Assembly (NCBI RefSeq): GCF_000701265.1
Contig: NZ_KL370761.1
Span: forward strand, 101,268-165,267
Origin: Legionella wadsworthii DSM 21896 = ATCC 33877
Lineage (GTDB): Bacteria; Pseudomonadota; Gammaproteobacteria; Legionellales; Legionellaceae
Direction of reading: 5' to 3'
DNA length: 64,000 bases
In this document: one piece after another, positions 27,409-36,406 of the stretch
How positions within the stretch are numbered: position 1 is the first letter of the stretch
Layout: every line of letters begins with the position of its first letter
Notes under the pieces: generated by a model
What the model was told of the DNA's origin: nothing
Database searches by the model: none
What the model saw: only the letters and a program-made list of their open reading frames with translations
Translations under genes and position numbers: made by a program

Positions 27409-30400
27409 TGCAAGACTTTATTTCAATCGTAGACACGATAAAAGATCACGCCACGCGATATCCTGACTCTATTGCAATTAAATTCTTAACCCAAAAAGGT
27501 TACGAAACACTGACATATAAAGAACTTGATACGAAAATACGGTCATTGGCTCAAATAATACAGGAATATGATTTTATTTCAGATGAACGAGCGGTGATTC
27601 TTTTGCCACCTTGTCTGGATTATATTGTGGCTTTTTTTGCATGCCTTTACACAGGGGTTATTGCTGTTCCTGTGTATCCTCCTAGAAAAAACCAGCATAA
27701 AGAGAGGGTTTTTTCAATTTTGGATGATTCGAAATCAAAGTTTATTATTACAAATCAATCCTTAGCGGGTGAATTCACGGATTATTCGATAATCAATATA
27801 GATACATTAAATGAAGACAAGGCACATCTATACCAACACTATTCTATAGAGCAAGATAAGGTAGCCTTTTTGCAGTATACCTCTGGCTCTACAAGCGTGC
27901 CAAAAGGAGTACTCATCAACCACCTCAACCTTATTTCTAATATCAAAGCAATAGTGAATGTATCTCCGTATGATGGTAGGGAAAGCCATAAAGTGTGCTC
28001 GTGGCTCCCACCCTATCATGATATGGGCTTGATAGGATGTATTTTAACTCCTTTATACAAAAAGGTAGAATTAATCTTAATGGCGCCCGCTTATTTTTTA
28101 AATTCTCCTGTTCGCTGGCTAGAGGTGGTGACACAAGAACGCATCACAATAACCTGTGTTCCCAATTTTGCTTTTGATTATTGTGTCAGCAAAATTACAG
28201 ATGCTCGAATTAAGCATTTAGATTTAAGTACTCTAGAATGTATTTACAATGGATCTGAACCGATTCAATTTGAATCGATACAGCAATTTATTGATAAATT
28301 CTCTGCTGCAGGACTCTCCCAGCAAGCAATATACTCCTGTTATGGTCTTGCTGAAGCGACGCTCATGTTAACAGCAAAGCAAATTAAGGATTCAAACCAT
28401 TCAGTAGAAGTGATTAAATCGGATTTTGAATCAGGAAAAATATCCATTTCACAAAAACCTTCTCATCACCATGCTTTAATCAGAATCGTAAATTGCGGTC
28501 GCTGCCCACCAGAACATTCAATACGCATCGTAGACCCTAACACACACGAAGAGTTACCAGAAACATCCATAGGAGAAATTTGGGCAAGCGGACCAAGTAT
28601 TGCATCAGGATATTGGAATCAAAAAGAACTCACAGAAGCTACTTTTAAAAATACACTCCCAAACACCCCGGGAGTTACCTATTTAAGAACAGGAGATCTT
28701 GGTTTTATTAGCCAGGGAGACCTGTATATTACTGGTCGTATTAAAGACTTAATTATTATTCGAGGTAAAAACTATTACCCACAAGATATAGAGTTAATTG
28801 TTCTTCAAAACCATAAAGAGTTGGAAACTCAAGGTGCCGCGGCATTTAGTATCGAAGAAAATAACAAACAAGAGCTTGTCATTCTTTTAGAGTTAAAACG
28901 TAATTTTATGAGGCATGCGGATTATAACTTCCTCTTTACTAAAATCAATGCACTTTTATTATCTCAATTTGGTTTGATTACCTACGCCATTGTTTTAGTG
29001 AAGCCTTATACATTACCCAAGACATCCAGTGGGAAAATTCAACGCTCTCTAGCCCGCAGGGCTTACAGGGATAATACCTTGCAAAGTATTGCTTCCTGGC
29101 ATAAAAACGCTCACCCAGAATCCAATACAATTTCTTCATTTGAGGAAATAAAAAAATGGATCACCGAATGGTTAATACGCCGTATCAATATGCCATTATC
29201 TGAGCACGATTATGACAAATCGATTACTTCTTTAGGCATCAATTCAATTGCGGCAGTTGAATTAGCCAATGAGTTGCAAGCTAAACTTGGCAAGCAATTT
29301 GAGTTACTGCCTTTGTTTGAACAATATAGTTTAAATCAGCTTGTTACTTTTTTAGCTGAAAATTTATCAAACGAAAAAATAGCTTGGGACAAATCTGCTG
29401 CGACAACCCTACAGTTAGCCGAAAAAGCGCGGATAGAAAAAAGTGAACCAATAAAACTGATTGCCCCCCCTGTCACATTTGGATTAAGAAGCTTGTCCCA
29501 AAATCCTAATCTGGACTTAGATCAGGAACTAATAAAAAATTTGAAAAGAGTTTTTTTTAATGTAAATGAAGGTATATCCAACAATACCACGGTCATCGAT
29601 GGCACACCCTATATTAATTATTCAGGTTATAATTATTTAGGTTTATCGGGAAACGAAAAAGTTACAGAAGCAGTAATTGACTCTGTAAAAAAATGGGGTA
29701 CATCAGTTTCCGCAAGTAGACTCGTTTCAGGGGAAAAATTGCTCCACGTTGAGTTAGAAAAAGCTATTGCTGATTTAATAGGCACAGAAGATAGTCTTGT
29801 ATTCCCTTCAGGATATGCTACGAATATTACCGCAATTACTCATTTGTTTGGAAAAAATGATCTGATTATTCATGATAGTCTTGCACATAACAGTATTCTG
29901 CAAGCCGCCCTTTTTTCTGGAGCAGAACGCATTTCCTTCCCACATAATGATTATTTATTTCTGACTCAATTTCTCGAAAAATATAGGGATCAATATAGAA
30001 AGGTTTTATTAGTAACAGAGGGAATTTTCAGCATGGATGGTGATATTGCTGATGTTCCCAAACTCATCTCTCTAAAAAAACAATTTAATACTTTTTTGAT
30101 GATCGATGAAGCACATTCAATCGGTGTATTAGGGAAAACAGGTAAAGGGATCAGGGAATATTATAACCTCGATGCTGAGGATGTTGACATTTGGATGGGA
30201 ACACTCAGTAAAGCATTTGCCAGTTGTGGCGGTTACATAGCCGGGACTCACGAATTAATTGAAAATCTTAAGTATATGGCGGCAGGCTTTGTATATTCTG
30301 CGGGAATTTCTCCTGCGAATACCGCTGCTGCATTGGCTGCAATTCAGGTGATGAAAGAAGAACCTGAACGAATCAGTCAACTTCAAGACAGACATACTTT

Positions 30401-30728
30401 ATTATTGTCATTACTCATGGAGCAAAACATACCAACTGGTCTTAGCAAAAATACACCAATTATTCCCATTGTAGTTGGAGAAGACTCTTTAGCGGTAAAA
30501 CTTAGCCATTATTTAAAAGACAATCATATTTTAGCGTTACCTATCATATATCCAGCAGTCGAAAAAAACTTAGCGAGGGTCCGTTTGTTCGTGAATTGTC
30601 TCCATAGTGACGAACAAATCTATCAAACGGTAAACACATTAAGAAATTATCCCTTATTCAAAAACAAAGCCGTAAGAGATACTAAAACAAAGAGTTTATT
30701 GTCTCTAGAAGCGGCAGAGTACGTGTGA
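27408..30728 (+). CDS. Fatty acyl-AMP ligase - acyl carrier protein - alpha-oxoamine synthase fusion
   Basis: This 1106-residue enzyme joins three activities. Residues about 5-570 are a fatty acyl-AMP ligase (VPVYPPR, YTSGSTSVPKGVLINH, YGLAEATLM, GDLGF). Residues about 580-655 are a carrier domain whose phosphopantetheine serine is Ser613 in GINSIAAVELA. Residues about 690-1085 are a PLP alpha-oxoamine synthase, with DEAHSIGVLGKTGKG and the PLP Lys935 in MGTLSKAF. A fatty acid would be activated, loaded on the carrier and condensed with an amino acid, releasing CO2. With serine that gives a 3-ketosphinganine-like product. The motifs do not fix the amino acid, so 8-amino-7-oxononanoate or aminoketone chemistry remains possible. 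It is coupled to the GNAT gene. Confidence 0.88.
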   Translation: MQDFISIVDTIKDHATRYPDSIAIKFLTQKGYETLTYKELDTKIRSLAQIIQEYDFISDERAVILLPPCLDYIVAFFACLYTGVIAVPVYPPRKNQHKERVFSILDDSKSKFIITNQSLAGEFTDYSIINIDTLNEDKAHLYQHYSIEQDKVAFLQYTSGSTSVPKGVLINHLNLISNIKAIVNVSPYDGRESHKVCSWLPPYHDMGLIGCILTPLYKKVELILMAPAYFLNSPVRWLEVVTQERITITCVPNFAFDYCVSKITDARIKHLDLSTLECIYNGSEPIQFESIQQFIDKFSAAGLSQQAIYSCYGLAEATLMLTAKQIKDSNHSVEVIKSDFESGKISISQKPSHHHALIRIVNCGRCPPEHSIRIVDPNTHEELPETSIGEIWASGPSIASGYWNQKELTEATFKNTLPNTPGVTYLRTGDLGFISQGDLYITGRIKDLIIIRGKNYYPQDIELIVLQNHKELETQGAAAFSIEENNKQELVILLELKRNFMRHADYNFLFTKINALLLSQFGLITYAIVLVKPYTLPKTSSGKIQRSLARRAYRDNTLQSIASWHKNAHPESNTISSFEEIKKWITEWLIRRINMPLSEHDYDKSITSLGINSIAAVELANELQAKLGKQFELLPLFEQYSLNQLVTFLAENLSNEKIAWDKSAATTLQLAEKARIEKSEPIKLIAPPVTFGLRSLSQNPNLDLDQELIKNLKRVFFNVNEGISNNTTVIDGTPYINYSGYNYLGLSGNEKVTEAVIDSVKKWGTSVSASRLVSGEKLLHVELEKAIADLIGTEDSLVFPSGYATNITAITHLFGKNDLIIHDSLAHNSILQAALFSGAERISFPHNDYLFLTQFLEKYRDQYRKVLLVTEGIFSMDGDIADVPKLISLKKQFNTFLMIDEAHSIGVLGKTGKGIREYYNLDAEDVDIWMGTLSKAFASCGGYIAGTHELIENLKYMAAGFVYSAGISPANTAAALAAIQVMKEEPERISQLQDRHTLLLSLLMEQNIPTGLSKNTPIIPIVVGEDSLAVKLSHYLKDNHILALPIIYPAVEKNLARVRLFVNCLHSDEQIYQTVNTLRNYPLFKNKAVRDTKTKSLLSLEAAEYV

Positions 30729-30788
30729 ATTTAAAATGAATAAGATGAGTCAAACAAGGATTGCGGATGACTATATTTTAACCATAGA

Positions 30789-30817
30789 TTACAAAATTAG
30801 TATTTTTCGTTTATAAT
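30789..30817 (+). promoter_or_regulatory. Candidate promoter upstream of the 30864 gene
   Basis: TTACAA (30789-30794), a 17-base spacer and a perfect TATAAT (30812-30817). It would start a transcript near 30824, separating the two unknown genes downstream from the ligase-synthase operon. Confidence 0.4.
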
Positions 30818-30863
30818 GCAACCTTAACCTTGAAAAACAACATTGAGATATACTAAACCTCAA

Positions 30864-31715
30864 ATGCGTTCTTTTTTTGACACCAAGACATTGATTACTC
30901 AGTTACAATTATCCGATAAGGATAATTTACTTATTTATATTTTCAACCAAGCGGATGAAAACAAAAAGTTTGAATTGATAAAAAATCAAAATGTCGAAAC
31001 GATCGTTCGAATAGCCTATCACATAGAAAATATTGAAATATTTTGTGGCCGGGTAGAATTAAAAGAGCATTGGGAAAAAATATGGTGTGCCTATGGAGTA
31101 GCCTTATCACACCAAAAAAATTTACCTTTAATCCTATTTTTTTCACAACCTCAATTAAATCAGTTCGATCTGGTACGCGGTGCCTTTTTTTTCCATTTTT
31201 CCCAGGAAGCGAGGAAAAATATGAAAAAAGATTTTGGGTTCTCTGAAGTTGAATCGCTAAAAATCGCAATTCAATATCGTTCTGTACATGCAATTCAGCG
31301 TTATAACGAATACCTTTATCATAAGATAAAAAAAGCAAACCCTGAAGAATCACATCTTTTATTCCAAGAACTGGTTTCAAATAGTAAGCGGATGTTGCCA
31401 CAGTATGGAAGTTATGGTTACATGGTTTTGGCCGAAGCGCATGGTCAAAACTGTATTCGGTTACTGAATAATCATGAGATTGAAAAAGCGGAGCAGGAGT
31501 ATAAACTTGTTTTAGAAGCTTTGGATAATGCAACGCTGATATTAAATGAAAGCCAATACAGTATTCAAAATGCGAGTTTGGGATTTGGTTTAAAATACAG
31601 TAATAGTTGGGGATTTGAATCACCGTTACAAGCCAAGGAATTCATTATTAAGTATTATGAGCAAACTCTGGACTCAATGAGTTTCTCTGATTCAGCACAT
31701 TCAATCAAAGTTTAA
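30864..31715 (+). CDS. Hypothetical protein, no function recognised
   Basis: I do not recognise this family. The ATG at 30864 (283 residues, MRSFFDTKTLITQLQLSDKD) is preferred; a TTG at 30843 would add seven residues but lacks a ribosome site. The protein looks soluble and alpha-helical, with no signal peptide or membrane helix. A helical stretch near residues 150-230 (YNEYLYHKIKKANPEESHLL, then AEAHGQNCIRLLNNHEIEKA) could form a TPR-like hairpin. It has its own promoter candidate and lies between the lipid genes, which may be chance. Soluble, lineage-restricted proteins of this kind in Legionella are sometimes Dot/Icm substrates. That is only a possibility. Confidence 0.65.
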   Translation: MRSFFDTKTLITQLQLSDKDNLLIYIFNQADENKKFELIKNQNVETIVRIAYHIENIEIFCGRVELKEHWEKIWCAYGVALSHQKNLPLILFFSQPQLNQFDLVRGAFFFHFSQEARKNMKKDFGFSEVESLKIAIQYRSVHAIQRYNEYLYHKIKKANPEESHLLFQELVSNSKRMLPQYGSYGYMVLAEAHGQNCIRLLNNHEIEKAEQEYKLVLEALDNATLILNESQYSIQNASLGFGLKYSNSWGFESPLQAKEFIIKYYEQTLDSMSFSDSAHSIKV

Positions 31716-31785
31716 AATAAACCCAAATAGTCTATAATTTAATTTATTTGAATTATTTTTAACCTTTTGAAAGGGTGCTCAAACC

Positions 31786-32451
31786 ATGCCTCAATCAATC
31801 TATATCAGTTATGCAATTAGCCCCAAAAAAGAACTTATCATTTCTTGTTATCATGATAAAACGCAATCGATGATTAATGGCGCAGCCCTAGGTAAAGCTG
31901 ATGGATTAAAACCTAAGGATTTTATAAAATTAGATAAAACGCTTCGTGGTAAGGACAATGCTGATATAAAGGAAGGATTGCTCGAGTTATTGACCACTAT
32001 TAAAAGTATTTCTGCAGATTACAATAAAGTTATCTATCGAGGCGACTTAAACCTGTGTACCAGTGATAAATCTCCCACCCCTTGCCTATTTGATGGAACA
32101 ATTAATGACCTGTTTTCTGGGAAGGAGGTTCATTTAATTTTAGAATCCGGCAATAAAGAATATGTGGAGGAGGGAATAAGTCTTGCAGACAGAGCTGGTC
32201 TTACTGGTGCTATTTTGCAAACAAAATCAACGGTAAAGGATCAATTGGTTAAAGTTTATCCAGCATCAATCATTCCAAGCCCAGCACCCGAGGAATTAGC
32301 TCAGCCTGAAGTGGCAATTAAAGATACCCATAGTTTAGCAGAGGCCTTAAAAAAAGTCGGTATTTTTCCCCAAGCTGGTGCCGATTCTGCATCCACAGCT
32401 GCTGCCCCTGAAGTGCCTGATGAAGATGAAGGGACAAAATTAACGGGATAA
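31786..32451 (+). CDS. Hypothetical protein with acidic C-terminus
   Basis: A 221-residue protein of unknown function. The N-terminal 150 residues look like a compact alpha/beta domain (MPQSIYISYAISPKKELIIS, then VIYRGDLNLCTSDKSP). The C-terminal 60 residues are Pro/Ala-rich and end in VPDEDEGTKLTG, which has the short acidic cluster seen in many Dot/Icm type IV substrates. There is no signal peptide or membrane helix. AAAGGG precedes the ATG by about 11 bases. It lies 70 bases after the previous unknown gene, so the two may be co-transcribed. Effector status is speculative. Confidence 0.6.
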   Translation: MPQSIYISYAISPKKELIISCYHDKTQSMINGAALGKADGLKPKDFIKLDKTLRGKDNADIKEGLLELLTTIKSISADYNKVIYRGDLNLCTSDKSPTPCLFDGTINDLFSGKEVHLILESGNKEYVEEGISLADRAGLTGAILQTKSTVKDQLVKVYPASIIPSPAPEELAQPEVAIKDTHSLAEALKKVGIFPQAGADSASTAAAPEVPDEDEGTKLTG

Positions 32452-32581
32452 AGATTTTTATCTATGAGGGCAATAAATAAGATGTAAACCCTTTACCTGC
32501 GTTAATGTCTTTAGTGTATATCCTTGATATAAGATTCAGCTCCGCTTTATTTCCCTATAACTCCCTTGCATTCGATAATGT

Positions 32582-33424
32582 TTATATTAATGGGTAATAA
32601 GACACTAGTGATATTGCGATAAAAAAGACAATGACGGCATATAAAAAACCAAAAATCATATCAATAATATAATGAAATCTTCCATAAATGGTACTTATAA
32701 TCAATCCGACACCAAAAGGTAAAATAAAATAAAATAGAGACGCATTCAATTGCCAGGTTGTTAATAAAATAGCAGAAGATACACCGGTGTGTCCGCTTGG
32801 AAATGCGGTTCCTGGAGTAGAGCCATTGTGTAATACTTTATGAGTCAGACGGAAGAAAAAACCTCTACTGCGATTATCCTGGATTCTCTCATAGATGGTA
32901 CGTGGCCCATAAGCAGGAATGATCGAGTGTGTTAAAAAGCATAAAAAAAGCAGCAGCAGTAGAACAAATTGACATTCGTAAAATGAAACAAATTCCTGCC
33001 TTAGGTAAAAAAACAGCGGCACACCATAAATAATTAAATAAAAACTTAGATAACATAGATGTAAAAACTCAGATAAAAATAAAGAATTCGCACGATTATT
33101 TTGATGAAAATTTATTATCCAGGGAAAATATTTCTTCTCTAGGTCAATGAGTTTTACGTCATAGGGAATTTGATTAAAAGCAAAGGTGAGTATTTCTGTT
33201 TCTCTATGGAAAATAGGCAAAAGCAGTAAGGGTGACCAATCATATAAAATCTTCAAAATATTTGAGTCAATCGGTTTAAAAAAAGGAATGGATTCCCAAA
33301 AAATAATAAGACTATTTATTGAGATATAGACATATCTTAATTTCTTTTTTGGTGAGTTCGATATGAGTAAAATAAAAGTAGAAATTATGAGATAAATAAT
33401 AATAAGCAACGCGACCATTAACAT
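32582..33424 (-). CDS. PAP2-superfamily membrane enzyme, possible lipid phosphatase or inositol-phosphoceramide synthase
   Basis: A 280-residue membrane protein with about six helices. The PAP2 active-site motifs are present: AFPSGHTGVSSA (motif 2, near residue 205) and STIYGRFHYIIDMIFG (motif 3, with R, H and D). IPAYGPRTIYERIQDNRSRG precedes them, as in the PAP2_3 group that includes yeast Aur1. Such enzymes either remove phosphate from a lipid phosphate or transfer a phospho-head group to ceramide. It is in the same orientation as the CDP-alcohol phosphatidyltransferase gene 47 bases upstream, so it probably acts on that enzyme's product. Start: ATG with AGG seven bases upstream. Confidence 0.8.
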   Translation of the reverse strand: MLMVALLIIIYLIISTFILLISNSPKKKLRYVYISINSLIIFWESIPFFKPIDSNILKILYDWSPLLLLPIFHRETEILTFAFNQIPYDVKLIDLEKKYFPWIINFHQNNRANSLFLSEFLHLCYLSFYLIIYGVPLFFYLRQEFVSFYECQFVLLLLLFLCFLTHSIIPAYGPRTIYERIQDNRSRGFFFRLTHKVLHNGSTPGTAFPSGHTGVSSAILLTTWQLNASLFYFILPFGVGLIISTIYGRFHYIIDMIFGFLYAVIVFFIAISLVSYYPLI

Positions 33425-33471
33425 AAATTTACCTATTTAAGTCCCTTTTTAAAGTTTTAATTTGCCATCAT

Positions 33472-34095
33472 TCATGCCGAGTGTTGTTTAGTCGCATGAT
33501 AAATTGTTAAAAAAATGGTTTGTATGATTGTGAGCGTTGATAAAAAAATTAAAAAGAGCAGTAAGATTCCAGCCCAATAAGAACTAAACAAAGAAATAAT
33601 TAATATACCAATCATAAAGAAAAGCATTTCGCCCCGATTCATCACACGCCATATTAACGTTTCATTATCGTCTGAAACTGCACCGCGATGATTTGCATAG
33701 GCCACAATAAATGAAGGTAAAATCACTACAAATGAAGTAATGCAAATGAGCTGATCGAGATTTAAATAAAATGGCTTTATATCGCAAAAAAAATAAGAAA
33801 AAATAATTGCAAAATCGACAAATCGATCAATAGTTCCGTCCACAAATGCGCCTAGATTAGAAGCCATATTCCGAGCTCGCGCTACAGAGCCATCGATGAC
33901 ATCAAAAATACCTGCCAACAGAAAAAGGACTATGGCTGTAATGTACCAATGAGCATAAGAAAAAAATACAGCAATCGTTGCCAAGATTAACGAATTAATT
34001 GTATAAAAACCTGCTGGGAAAGGGCTATAATGAGCAAAAAATTTGCCAAGAAGCATTGAGGCCCTTTGCCACGTCCGTGATTTCTCTTTTATCAT
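33472..34095 (-). CDS. CDP-alcohol phosphatidyltransferase, inositol-phosphate-lipid synthase type
   Basis: Transfers a phosphatidyl group from CDP-diacylglycerol to an alcohol at the inner membrane. The start is the ATG giving MIKEKSRTWQRAS (207 residues); a TTG 48 bases upstream is less likely. The complete family motif DG-x2-AR-x8-G-x3-D-x3-D reads DGSVAR...GAFVDGTID near residues 73-95. The following helix pattern and YANHRGAV...MNRGEM resemble the YAxxRAE...RxER segment of archaetidylinositol/phosphatidylinositol-phosphate synthases more than PgsA or PssA. The alcohol is therefore plausibly inositol-1-phosphate, but glycerol-phosphate or serine cannot be excluded. Confidence 0.8.
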   Translation of the reverse strand: MIKEKSRTWQRASMLLGKFFAHYSPFPAGFYTINSLILATIAVFFSYAHWYITAIVLFLLAGIFDVIDGSVARARNMASNLGAFVDGTIDRFVDFAIIFSYFFCDIKPFYLNLDQLICITSFVVILPSFIVAYANHRGAVSDDNETLIWRVMNRGEMLFFMIGILIISLFSSYWAGILLLFLIFLSTLTIIQTIFLTIYHATKQHSA

Positions 34096-34334
34096 GATTA
34101 AATCCAGTTGAACATAAAAAACTCTGAGTAGATTTTTAAACAATAAAAGTTACAACATCCTTGATTGTTATTAGATAACGATAATATCAAACAATTATGA
34201 ACTCGTCATCTTACTCACCTTTTAACATTTTCCTTGTGCTATTTTTGCGATGTAATAACATAAGAATTACAAATATGGGGCCATATCAACAACTCAACAG
34301 GTCATGTTTATCTTTTCAATAAAAGGAAGTTCAT

Positions 34335-35114
34335 ATGAAAAAAAATATTCTTATTACAGGCGCCAGCCGGGGTATTGGTGAACAAATAGCAATTCAATAT
34401 GCTGCTTCAGACGTCAATTTAATTCTGGTTGCAAGAGATCCCCAAAAATTAGTTCATGTAACACAAAATTGTCAGAGAAAAGGTGCGAATGTTTTTTCTA
34501 AAAGCATCGATGTCCAAAATGCAAAAGAGCTTAAAGAATTTATATTGAATGTAGATAATGAAATGCCTATTGATCTTGTAATTGCGAATGCCGGGGTTTC
34601 TTCCACCTTACAATCCGATTGGAAACCAGAAAACGAAGAGGACATTAATCAAGTTTTTGCTATTAATTTACAGGGAACAATAAACACAGTGAACCCATTG
34701 ATACCAGGGATGATAGAAAGAAAAAAAGGTCAAATTGCCATCATGAGCTCCATTGCTGGTTTAAGAGGACTGCCTCAGTCTCCCAGCTACTGTGCCAGTA
34801 AAGCAGCAACATACACCTATGGGCAATCCTTACGCGCTTGGCTTAGCCGTTACAAAATACAGGTGAATGTAATTTGCCCGGGTTATGTTAAAACGGATAT
34901 GTCCGATCGACTTACTGGAATGAAACCTTTTCTCATGTCGCGGGAGAAAGCAGCAAAAAAAATCCATAAAGGACTACACAAAAACAAAGCAACGATAGCG
35001 TTTCCCTGGTCCTTGCACATGTTGATGAGGATGTCTCATTTTCTTCCCTCAAGATCTGTGAATGCCATTTTAAATTGCTTTGAGTCTCACATTAATTTAG
35101 AAGCAGGACGATAA
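34335..35114 (+). CDS. Short-chain dehydrogenase/reductase, candidate keto-sphinganine reductase
   Basis: A 259-residue classical SDR. The cofactor site is TGASRGIGEQIA (residues 7-18), followed by NAGVSS, catalytic Ser in IMSSIAGLRGLP, and SYCASKAA with Tyr and Lys near 153/157. ARDPQKL at the end of strand 2 has the Arg typical of NADP preference. The overall pattern resembles 3-ketodihydrosphingosine reductase and DltE-like SDRs. It sits near the alpha-oxoamine synthase, whose 3-keto product would need reduction, so that role is inferred. Many SDRs have other substrates. A glycosyltransferase gene follows five bases later. Confidence 0.8.
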   Translation: MKKNILITGASRGIGEQIAIQYAASDVNLILVARDPQKLVHVTQNCQRKGANVFSKSIDVQNAKELKEFILNVDNEMPIDLVIANAGVSSTLQSDWKPENEEDINQVFAINLQGTINTVNPLIPGMIERKKGQIAIMSSIAGLRGLPQSPSYCASKAATYTYGQSLRAWLSRYKIQVNVICPGYVKTDMSDRLTGMKPFLMSREKAAKKIHKGLHKNKATIAFPWSLHMLMRMSHFLPSRSVNAILNCFESHINLEAGR

Positions 35115-35119
35115 AGTTC

Positions 35120-36391
35120 ATGGAACGTTTTTTAAATTCTATCAAAAATAACTATATTCTAGAAAAACTTTCAAAAAAATATGTTGCCAACTATAAAAGA
35201 AAAAATTTAATTTCAAGCTTACAAGACCGTTTACAAAAATTTTTTTTAAAAAATGAAAAAATTGAATTTCCATTCGTCAATCATCCGGATATTTCTGTTA
35301 TTTTAGTACTTTATAATCAGGCACAATTTACATTGGAATGCTTGCGTTTATTACAAAAACAACAAAATATAACCTTTGAAGTCATTGTCATCGATAATGC
35401 ATCCACTGATTCAACGCCCCAGCTTCTTCATTATTGCCATAATGTGTTGGTGATTAAAAATGCCCATAATATAGGGTTTCTTCAAGCTGCAAATCAAGGA
35501 GCAATGGTCGCAAAAGGAAAAAGTTTATTATTTCTTAATAATGATATATGGCATTTAAATTCAGATGCCTTCTCTATCGCCTTAGAAACACTCCATAGTG
35601 GTAAAAAAATTGGAATTGTCGGAGGTAAAATCATTCTTCCAGATGGCCTTCTCCAAGAAGCAGGAGTATTCGTCACGCAAAATGGTATTCATCAATATGG
35701 GCGTGGTAAGAAACCCGATATTTTTGAAGTAAATTTTCAGCGGCATGTGGACTACTGCTCTGGATTATTCTTAATGACACCTAAAGATTTATTTCATGGT
35801 CTGGGTGGGTTTGATCTAATCTATTCTCCAGCCTACTGTGAAGACTGTGATTACGGTTTAAGGGTCAATCAAGCTGGATATAAGGTACTATATAATCCAA
35901 GGATTGTTGTAGGTCATATAGAAGGAGGAAGCTCAGTAAAGAAAGGTTATGCCCGTGCATTATATGAAAAAAATATTATTCTGCTTCGGAACAAACATAA
36001 AGAATGGCTACAAACCACAATCCATAAACCTGCTTTTTCAAGATTTACTTCAAAAAAAGTCATCATCTCAAGGTTCTACCAACGTAATTGCAAGCGTATA
36101 TTATTCATTGGTAATTCTATTTCCCCTTCCCAACATACCTTGGATATGATGAAAAATGCTTGTGACCTGGAATTTGCAGTCACTTATTATTCTTTAAGTA
36201 AATTCGAACTTGCTTGGGATAAAATTTTTAGCTTATTTGATATTCGTATTGAAGTCTGCAAAGATTCAGGGATAGATGCACTAGATCGTTTTATCCGAAG
36301 TAGAAAAAATTACTACAGCCAAATTCTTGATGAAAATGGCAATCGGGAAAAATGGTCAAAATATTCTCAATTTCTTGAAATTTATATTTGA
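35120..36391 (+). CDS. GT2-family glycosyltransferase (rhamnosyltransferase-like)
   Basis: A 423-residue protein. Residues about 55-290 are a GT2 domain: ISVILVLYNQAQFTLECLRL, VIDNASTDSTPQLL, the DxD-like SLLFLNNDIW, and the acceptor/base region PAYCEDCDYGLRVNQAG. The layout, with GYARALYEKN after the core, is that of WbbL/rhamnosyltransferase relatives. The C-terminal 130 residues are helical and unassigned. It follows the SDR gene by five bases and precedes the next GT, so it probably acts on the same lipid-linked glycan. The donor is not determinable; dTDP-rhamnose is available from the rml genes. Confidence 0.82.
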   Translation: MERFLNSIKNNYILEKLSKKYVANYKRKNLISSLQDRLQKFFLKNEKIEFPFVNHPDISVILVLYNQAQFTLECLRLLQKQQNITFEVIVIDNASTDSTPQLLHYCHNVLVIKNAHNIGFLQAANQGAMVAKGKSLLFLNNDIWHLNSDAFSIALETLHSGKKIGIVGGKIILPDGLLQEAGVFVTQNGIHQYGRGKKPDIFEVNFQRHVDYCSGLFLMTPKDLFHGLGGFDLIYSPAYCEDCDYGLRVNQAGYKVLYNPRIVVGHIEGGSSVKKGYARALYEKNIILLRNKHKEWLQTTIHKPAFSRFTSKKVIISRFYQRNCKRILFIGNSISPSQHTLDMMKNACDLEFAVTYYSLSKFELAWDKIFSLFDIRIEVCKDSGIDALDRFIRSRKNYYSQILDENGNREKWSKYSQFLEIYI

Positions 36392-36406
36392 TTATTGCAG
36401 GCAGGT

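Noticed and set aside
30943..31623. 226-codon minus-strand open frame
   Set aside because: It lies wholly antisense to the hypothetical gene at 30864 and has unusual composition and no ribosome site or family resemblance.
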